Below, in pieces: positions 57,341-64,000 of a stretch of DNA of 64,000 nt. The notes beneath the pieces were generated by a model that was given only the letters and a program-made list of their open reading frames with translations, was not told the origin of the DNA and did not search any database. The DNA is from Botryotinia globosa (lineage: Eukaryota > Ascomycota > Leotiomycetes > Helotiales > Sclerotiniaceae). The translations under genes and the position numbers were made by a program. Within the stretch, counting starts at the first letter, position 1, and each line of letters starts with the position of its first letter. Where the stretch lies: the NCBI GenBank assembly GCA_014898425.1, contig RCSZ01000007.1, positions 2,356,001 through 2,420,000 of the forward strand, written 5' to 3'.

Positions 57341-59226
57341 ATGGCTACTTCAAACGGTTTGCCAGTCGTTGAGACTGCACTTCCAGATGCCATTGTATCT
57401 GAGAAGATTGCAAATAGCTCCGGCAATGTAGCCAAGAAACTTCATGGTCGTGCTTTTTATGAAAGTATCGGTAGTCCTAAATTCATACTCGCGCCAATGG
57501 TCGATCAATCTGAATTTGTAAGTTCGCAAAGCACCCGACACACCTCTCTTTTCCGTCTTCGCATACTGACTCTAAATCCTTCCAGGCCTGGCGCATGCTC
57601 TCCCGCTCTTTCATGTCCCCTGATACCAACAAATCCCTTCTGGCATACTCACCTATGTTTCACGCGCGCATGTTTTCAGAAACTCCAAAGTTCCGCGATG
57701 CGCACTTTCAACCGTTGAAAAGCTCGCTGGTTTCTCAGCTGGGTTCATCTTCGACTACCCCAAAGGAGGAGCTATTTCTCGATGGAAATCCGGCTTTCGA
57801 TAGACCTCTTTTTGTACAATTCTGCGCGAATGATGAGAAAGAGCTGCTCGAGGGAGCGAAGTATGTAGCGCCATTTTGTGATGCTGTGGATTTGAATCTA
57901 GGATGTCCGCAGGGAATTGCGAGGAGAGGAAAATATGGCGCATTCTTGCAGGAGGATCAGGGATTGATTTTTAGGTTGATCAATACATTACACAAGGAAT
58001 TGGATGTGCCTGTTACGGCGAAAATTAGGATATTGGAAACGAGGGAAAAGACGCTGGATTATGCCAAGATGGTGATTAGTGCTGGAGCGAGTATTTTGGC
58101 GGTACATGGAAGAACGAGGGAGATGAAGGGTCACAAAACTGGGCTGGCAGATTGGGAGATGTTGAGGTTTTTGAGGGACAGTTTACCCAAGGAGGTGGTT
58201 CTCTTTGTGAATGGAAATATTCTGGCTAGGGAAGACATTGATGAGTGTTTGAAAGCGACAGGTGCGGATGGTGTAATGAGCGCAGAGGGAAATTTGTATG
58301 ATCCAACGATTTTTTCGGATGCGCCAGCTCCGGGAGAGGAAGGAAGAGAATATTGGAGAAGTTTGGACGGAAAGATGGGGGGTTGGAGAATGGATGCTGT
58401 GTTGAGGAGATATTTGGACATTATCTATAAATATGTTTTGCAAGTATCGCCACCGGAGAGAAGACCACTTTTTATATCTTCGGATCCACCAGAAGAAATG
58501 AAGGAAGAAGTAGAGGAAGAAGAGGAAGAGGGGCCACCGAGAAAGAAACAAAAGAGTGAAAAGAAAGAGAGGACTACAAGTCCTAGTCTGGTGGCTATGC
58601 AACCACATTGTTTTAAACTTCTTAGACCATTGGTTTCAAAACATCATGCGATCAGAGATGCATTGGCGAAAAGCAGGGCGGGAGATGTCCAAGCCTTTGA
58701 AAAGGTTCTTCAAATGACGGAGAAGGTTGTCAAAGAGGGGATTCTAGAGTATGAGAGAACTAATGGGGAAAGTTATAGAGAGGAGGTTGAGAAAGCGGAA
58801 AAAGAAAGAGAGGAGAAAATGAAGGGTGGGGGGAAGGGGGCGAATGGGAGAGGAGGAACAAATGGTGATGGAGAAGGGAATGGGGAAGTGCAATTTGAAG
58901 AAAGTAGTTTGGAAACGGTTAGGAGATGTAAGAGGCCATGGTGGGTGGTACAGGCTTATGTGAGACCATTGCCAATGGAGGCGTTGGCGAAGGGGAGTTT
59001 GACGTTAAGTAGGAAGGAGAGGGGTGGGAAGGAGAATGGAAAGGGAGGGGGGGAGAAGGTGGCGGAGAAGGGTGTTAATGGGGTTGGTTCTGAGGAAGAA
59101 GGAAAGGTCGAAGTTCAGGTTGTGGGGGAGGGGGAGGGGGAGGAGGAGGAGAAGAAAGGGGAAACGGAAACGAAAACGGAAACGGAAACGGTGGAAGTAC
59201 CAAAAGATGGCTTGGTTTGTGGATAA
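57341..59226 (+). CDS. DUS1: tRNA-dihydrouridine synthase 1
   Basis: Two exons are inferred: 57341-57517 and 57586-59226, giving 605 residues. It reduces uridine 16/17 in the D-loop of tRNA using FMN and NADPH. The TIM-barrel start is FILAPMVDQSEFAWRML, formed across the intron. The catalytic cysteine lies in DLNLGCPQGIARRGKYGAFL (about Cys166), and FMN-binding segments VTAKIRI, AVHGRT and LFVNGNI follow in order. The frame continues upstream to a GTG at 57260 without an ATG, so ATG 57341 (AATCATGG) is the start. Relative to yeast Dus1 (423 residues) the protein is long. An acidic/basic linker (EEVEEEEEEGPPRKKQKSEK) interrupts the C-terminal half, and the last 150 residues are Gly/Glu/Lys-rich low complexity ending in a KTETETE repeat. 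Confidence 0.95.
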
Positions 59227-59623
59227 ATTCCACTTTGTTAATTGGGTGGGTGGGCGTGGCATGGCATGGCAGGCGCAAATAGATATAGCATACATAGCGT
59301 AGCATAGCATAGCATAGCATAGTATGATTACTTAGATATTCAATTACAATTATTAAAGATTAAAAATAGATAGATAAATCAATAAATCAATAAATCAATA
59401 AACAAAATGATAGATATAAATAAAATAAAAGAAGAGAGAAGAGAAGAGAAGAGAAGAGAAGAGAGAAGATAAGTAAAGGGAAGTAAAGTGAATAAGTACT
59501 CATCTAATCTAATCTTTTTCTTTATTTTAGATGTATGTATGTATATTATTATATATTTCTGAATGTGTGGATAGGAATGGGATTTGGGGAATATGAATTT
59601 TGATTTTGATTTTGATTTTGATT

Positions 59624-59783
59624 AAGAGATGAGAGATGAGAGATGAGAGATGAGAGATGAGAGATGAGAGATGAGAGATGAGAGATGAGAGATGAGAGAT
59701 GAGAGATGAGAGATGAGAGATGAGAGATGAGAGATGAGAGATGAGAGATGAGAGATGAGAGATGAGAGATGAGAGATGAGAGA
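59624..59783 (+). repeat. GATGAGA heptamer array
   Basis: About 22 perfect, uninterrupted copies of the seven-base unit GATGAGA (equivalently AGAGATG). Confidence 0.95.
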
Positions 59784-59901
59784 TATTAGAATATGAATAT
59801 TAGATTATGAGTAGTAGATAATAAATATAATTTCTCTATTTTTATATATTTATATTTTTGTATTTTTGTATTCCTTTCTCAAAAGTTGAGTCTCCCTTGA
59901 G

Positions 59902-60010
59902 TGAATAGGTGAATAGATGAATAGGTGAATAGGTGAATAGATGAATAGGTGAATAGGTGAATAGGTGAATAGGTGAATAGGTGAATAGATGAATAGGTGA
60001 ATAGGTGAAT
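59902..60010 (+). repeat. GTGAATAG octamer array
   Basis: About thirteen copies of GTGAATAG or ATGAATAG; only the first base of the unit varies. Confidence 0.92.
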
Positions 60011-61249
60011 AAGCTTGAACTCGAACTTGAGCTTAAGTGAGTAGGAAGTGAGTGTTATTATTGATATTAATATTGATATTGATATTGATGTTGATGTTGT
60101 TGTAATGTTTATTACTGTGCTAGAGTTTGAGGTTCTAGAATATGACTAGGGCTTTAGAATATCAGTTAGCTAGCTAGGTAGGTAGGTAAAGGAGGAAGTA
60201 AGCGAGCGAGCGAGGGAGGGGGAGGGGTGGAGGTATAGAAGATAGAGGGTAAAGAGTAAAGGGAGGTAAAGATTAGAGAATAAAGAATGGAGAATAGAAA
60301 GTAGAGGATAGAGGAATTTTGATACCTGGAAATGATGTCTGATGTCTCATGTGGCTATTCTTACTTTTGACGTTAATGTTGATGATGATGTTATTTTTAA
60401 TGCTGAGGGAGATTTTATAGATTGGGCTGGGCTGGGTTAGGTTCGTTGGTTGAAGGATGGCTGTGGATAGTAATGTGAATGAGAGAGAGGGGGGTGAGAG
60501 AGGGTATACATGTTAAGTATTAAAAAGCCTCTATTGGGAGTATAGGGATGTATTAGGATATATACAGGATAGAGATGATGATAGTGCTGATAATTTCGCT
60601 AGGGAAAGTAACAAGATTTGGATGCATAGATTCGAGATTGAGTTGGGATATTGGGGATAGAGTAGTATAATGTATAGTATGGAAGATTGTGGAGAGTTAC
60701 AGATGAGAGGGAGAGGGAGGGAGGGGGAGTAGGGATTAGGAGCTGTAAGGGGTGTATTGGGAGTGTGGAGGTGAGAGGGAGAGTAGATCGGGATGTAGAT
60801 GAGTGTTAGTATGAGTATGAGTATAGATGTAAGGATTAAAGCTACACTGCTTTAGGAGGGATAGTGGAAGAGATAGGATAGGGGATTTTAGACGGGTCTG
60901 GGATACATACATGGTGGAATCTATATATAAACATGAGGGGAGATGCGGGAGAAAGTGAAAGGAAAATGAAGACGACAATGGATTGTGGATATAGGAGTGG
61001 CAGTGGCAGTGGCAGTCACGAGATGACGTTGATACTTGTTGGAGTTTCAAAGTCATTATGGGTGGGATTTAAGTCATGTTTTAATAAGAGATTTAAGATG
61101 TTTGGGGAATTGAATATTGGTATGAGGGGTGGGTACTTGGTATTATGCCCATGTCATGATGGATGATGGACTTTAGTTATTGTGATAGAGTTAAGCACTT
61201 GGTATTAAATAGTATATTGTGTAATTAATTACATTGTTATATGATCTTA

Positions 61250-61756
61250 GGGTGCGTTTGGATTGATGTTCGATTTATTTCACAAGATTTCTAATGATAT
61301 AAAATGACAAGTGTATTTAGACTAATATATTTGAGTGATATTTGAGTGATATTTGAGTGATATTTGAGTGATATTTGAGTGATATTTGAGTGATATTTGA
61401 GTGATATTTGAGTGATATTTGAGTGATATTTGAGTGATATTTGAGTGATATTTGAGTGATATCTGAATAATATTGAAAAATAATAGAGATAGATAATAAT
61501 AAAGAATTAATAAAGAATTAATAATTATTAATTATAACGTTTCTAAAAGCTATTTTATAATCAATATATAACAATCTTGAAAACATTTGTTATTTTAATT
61601 TATTAAGATTATTAGAAATCAAATAATTCCTAATAATTTATTTCATAATCTTAAGTATTTAGTAAATCTATTATTTGAGTTTACTAAGTATTATTTACTA
61701 AGTAAATAAGGTATAATAATTAAAATAAGTTGGAATAAATCGATCCGAACGCATTC
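61250..61756. mobile_element. Harbinger-type MITE, copy 3, with internal expansion (507 bp)
   Basis: The ends are GGGTGCGTTTGGATTGAT (left) and, read inward from the right, GAATGCGTTCGGATCGAT. They are flanked by TTA on both sides (61247-61249 and 61757-61759). The ends and the subterminal AAATC/ATTTCTAATAATA-like stretch are related to the two copies at 35.9-37.3 kb. A tandem array of an 11-bp unit occupies 61331-61462. No open frame. Confidence 0.82.
61331..61462 (+). repeat. Twelve-copy TTGAGTGATAT array inside the MITE
   Basis: Twelve perfect or near-perfect direct copies of the 11-bp unit TTGAGTGATAT, total 132 bp, near the left end of the MITE. Confidence 0.93.
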
Positions 61757-61953
61757 TTATTAATATTAAAGAGTTTACTCTATAATCCAAGAGTATTGAA
61801 ATTATTATAATATAATAGCTAATATTGGAATATGATTGACCGTTATGATCTGACAGTGCAACAATCTGATGATCATTTTGTCACCTAAATGAAATAAGGT
61901 ATCTGAATATCAAAGCAAGTATAGATCGGACTTGATCTACTACATTAATCCTC

Positions 61954-62948
61954 TCATAATTTACTCAACTTTCCACTGTCTTCTTTCTTCGCACTATCCA
62001 TTCTCACCCCCTCATCATCCTGCTCCTCAACTCTCAAATCCGGAAACTTCATCGGCATGATCCTTCTCGGGGTAGTCCCGGGAACTAAAGCATATTTACT
62101 GAAATCGCTCACTCCATCATGCTCCCTCAGATAATCCTCATCCAAGAACAAAGTCCCATTTACGTCTTCAGTCTTTGCTCTCACAATCGATAAGATCGCA
62201 TCAGAAAATATACTCGGATGTCTCAAATCCTCATCTGCGGAAGAGAAATGCGCAGTCGCTGCAGATTCAATGGCAACCGCGGGCCAGAGACCCGTAATCG
62301 CCATATTCTGACCCGATGATCCCATGCGGGAGAAATCCATACCGAGACCTTGAACCAGAACACTCATTCCTACTTTCCCCATTGCGTAGGCTGTCTTGCC
62401 GCGGAAGAATCGGGAGTAGATGGGTGGACAGATGACGACGATTCGGGCGTTCCAATCTTGGGCTTTCCAATGAGGAATGCAGGATTGAATGGTGGCGTAG
62501 AGACCATTGGGGTTGATGGATTCCATCAGCAGGTATCGGGATAGAGGGGTGGTGAGCACAGAGGAATGGTAGATGGCGCCGGAATTGTAGACTAGCACGT
62601 CGATGCGTCCGTAGGTGGAAATGGTCTGGGAAACGAGAGAGAAGATGGAGGCGTGTGAGCGCACATCGCAGGGGATGGCGGTAGCGGTGAATCCGGCTTC
62701 GAGGATCTCTCGACAGACGGTGGAGATGGTTGAGGCGTTTGAATTGGGATTTGGGGGGAAAGGATGGGTGGTAGAGGCGTCGCTGGTAGATTTGGCGGAT
62801 ACGATTACTAGGCTAGTTAGTGAGGGAATTAGGGAGGGAGTTGGGATTTTGATTTACCTGCATATCCGTTCTTTGCGAAATCAATGGCAATTTGACGACC
62901 GATGCCTCGAGATGCGCCGATCACGAGAGCTACCTTTTGAGATGTCAT
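61954..62948 (-). CDS. HSDL2-like peroxisomal short-chain dehydrogenase
   Basis: Two exons are inferred on the minus strand: 62948-62858 and 62807-61954, giving 314 residues. The nucleotide-binding turn is VALVIGASRGIGR (about residues 6-18), NSGA (105-108) replaces the usual NNAG, and the catalytic pair is in YAMGK (Tyr171, Lys175). The VVICPPIYSRFF segment and GLWPAVAIESAAT after the active site resemble the hydroxysteroid dehydrogenase-like protein 2 group. The last three residues are SKL, a canonical peroxisomal targeting signal type 1, so the enzyme should act inside peroxisomes on an unknown alcohol or ketone. The first exon ends with a one-base overhang, and the acceptor CCTAG at 62808 is the one that restores the strand YAVIVSAKSTSD. 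The gene is divergent from the GST-kappa gene. Confidence 0.9.
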
Positions 62949-63314
62949 GTTGGATTTAAATGCCTATGAATTGGAAATGTTGATTGAATAGGATTCAAGG
63001 TATTCCATCACTTGGAACAATATATATTCGAAAATACATATCTCGGAACTTGTGGGAAACTTATGGTTTAGTGATCAAGAATGAAGTTTGTTTGGAGTGA
63101 AAGATGGAGTGATGTATGTGTGTATAGAGAGAGGTATGTTTAGTGATCAAGAATTCCGGGTTTGAGCTAGCTTACTGAGCCGAGGCACATGAAAGTTGGA
63201 GCGCAACGGCAAAGTTAACCACTACTTGGATGTATATGATGGTAGGTATATCAATATCTTAAAATCACAATATTTTGTTACTTTGATTGAAATCGGAACT
63301 TTAACATCTTCATC
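62949..63314. promoter_or_regulatory. Shared divergent promoter region
   Basis: These 366 bp separate the ATG of the minus-strand HSDL2-like gene from the ATG of the plus-strand GST-kappa-like gene, so both genes must start from this interval. TATATATTC lies at about 63021. No established operator is recognised. Co-regulation is inferred from geometry only. Confidence 0.5.
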
Positions 63315-64000
63315 ATGCCTGGTCATATAGATTGTTACCTCGATTGCTGTAAGTGTGAAATTATTTCCTTAAGCTTTCCCCATGTTCTCTTCTCCACACT
63401 ATATTACCGTGCTGATTGAACCCCTTTATCAAAGCTTCATTCTATAGCTACGCAGCTTTAGTCCATCTACGCAAGAATCGGGAGATTCTCCTTTCTCATG
63501 ATGTTACTATCGAGTGAGTTTGCAGTGATCTGTCTTATGATGTATACATATATACGTATTCGAGGATGAAATCTAACTTAAACCCCATCTCAAAAGTCTC
63601 ATCCCCGTCTTTCTCGGGGGTATAAATCACGGCTCGGGAAACAAACCACCATGGACTCTTCCTGCAAAGGCGAAATATAGTAAATTTGATTCAGCGAGAA
63701 CGATTGAGTATCATGGATTACCAAATTTACAACCGTCGGAGTTTTTCCCACCGGTCACGCTTCTTGTAGGTTTTTGATTTCTCATTTCTTACTAGATGGA
63801 TGGATGGATATGTGTAAAGACTTGGTGCTAATGTTGGGTTTGGATGAAGCCTCAAAGAGCACTCTGTTTTATCAAGTCTCGCTACTCCGTCGAGGTCTTT
63901 GAGAAAACATGGTTAGAGATCTTTAATGCTTTGTGGGTTCCTCCACAGAAGAACATTACAATTGCGGAGATCTTCAAGGAATACTTGAACGGATTGGGAA
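63315..64000 (+). CDS. GST-kappa / DsbA-family thioredoxin-fold protein (partial, runs off the end)
   Basis: Exons are inferred at 63315-63348, 63435-63513, 63597-63765 and 63850 onward, and the gene is cut by the window end. The N-terminus MPGHIDCYLDCSSFYSYAAL has the kappa-class start (I-D-x-Y-x-D with Ser/Tyr near the usual glutathione-activating Ser). It is followed by PVFLGGINHGSGNKPPWTLP and AKAKYSKFD, and then FFPPVTLLPQRALCF, all typical of the kappa class and related 2-hydroxychromene-2-carboxylate isomerases. Such enzymes use glutathione and in animals reside in mitochondria and peroxisomes. The C-terminus, where a targeting signal would lie, is outside the window. Phases match at all three introns; the last has a GCTAAT branch site. 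Confidence 0.85.

Larger units (their letters stand above)
59227..61953. other. Gene-free, minisatellite-dense region
   Basis: About 2.7 kb between the convergent ends of DUS1 and the HSDL2-like gene. It is made largely of tandem repeats of several unrelated units plus a Harbinger-type MITE. No coding region is supported. Confidence 0.65.

Noticed and set aside
1..64000. CRISPR arrays, tRNA or rRNA genes, viral genes, secondary-metabolite cluster
   Set aside because: No spaced identical repeats with unique spacers, no recognisable cloverleaf or ribosomal sequence, no viral hallmark genes and no PKS/NRPS/terpene core enzymes were seen. A tRNA could still be missed by eye.

Overview
The window looks like nuclear chromosomal DNA from a filamentous ascomycete. 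The genes are split by short introns (about 45-75 bp, GT..AG, with CTAAC/CTGAC-like branch points). Two AT-rich, open-frame-poor blocks look like transposon remains decayed by repeat-induced point mutation (RIP). The protein set is that of a filamentous ascomycete. A leotiomycete such as a member of the Sclerotiniaceae is my best guess, but this rests on general resemblance and not on a search.

Layout: 1-0.34 kb is the edge of an AT-rich block. From 1.9 to 12.4 kb lie a Cys-pair/coiled-coil protein (+), a 70-aa single-span membrane protein (+), a coiled-coil hypothetical (-), a DUF1295/steroid-reductase-like membrane enzyme (-) and DNA topoisomerase III (+). From 15.6 to 19.5 kb lie a Stb3-like Sin3-binding regulator (+) and a five-exon short-chain dehydrogenase (-). 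A 246-bp Tc1/mariner-type MITE follows at 20.0 kb. From 21.9 to 27.6 kb lie a DHA1-type MFS transporter (+), a probably broken small gene (+) and an ACS/Dal5-type MFS permease (+). From 28.2 to 34.5 kb lie a small secreted Cys-rich protein (-), a mitochondrial-type NAD(H) kinase (-) and a lysophospholipid acyltransferase (+). From 34.5 to 44.7 kb there is about 10 kb of AT-rich decayed repeats: an inverted pair of Harbinger-type MITEs, LTR-like relics and a nested insertion. From 44.8 to 45.9 kb is the SWR1-complex subunit Swc5 (-). About 7 kb of gene-free, minisatellite-rich DNA follows. From 53.2 to 59.2 kb lie a Bni4-like protein (+) and tRNA-dihydrouridine synthase 1 (+). From 59.2 to 61.8 kb are minisatellites and a third Harbinger-type MITE. 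From 62 to 64 kb an HSDL2-like peroxisomal dehydrogenase ending in SKL (-) is divergent from a GST-kappa/DsbA-family gene (+) cut by the window end.

The genes are mostly independent housekeeping, chromatin, lipid and transport functions. I see no biosynthetic cluster, CRISPR array, tRNA or rRNA gene. The only pairing that suggests shared function is the divergent peroxisomal SDR/GST-kappa pair. I did not find a clearly new biological system. The most unusual material is the repeat architecture: three related Harbinger-type MITEs (two as a near-complete inverted repeat), a nested element whose empty site survives about 1.6 kb away, and long direct repeats bracketing about 6 kb. Exon joins below were made by hand from reading frame, splice consensus and family resemblance. 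Each listed set of joins keeps the frame open, except the gene at 24.7 kb, which carries an in-frame stop.
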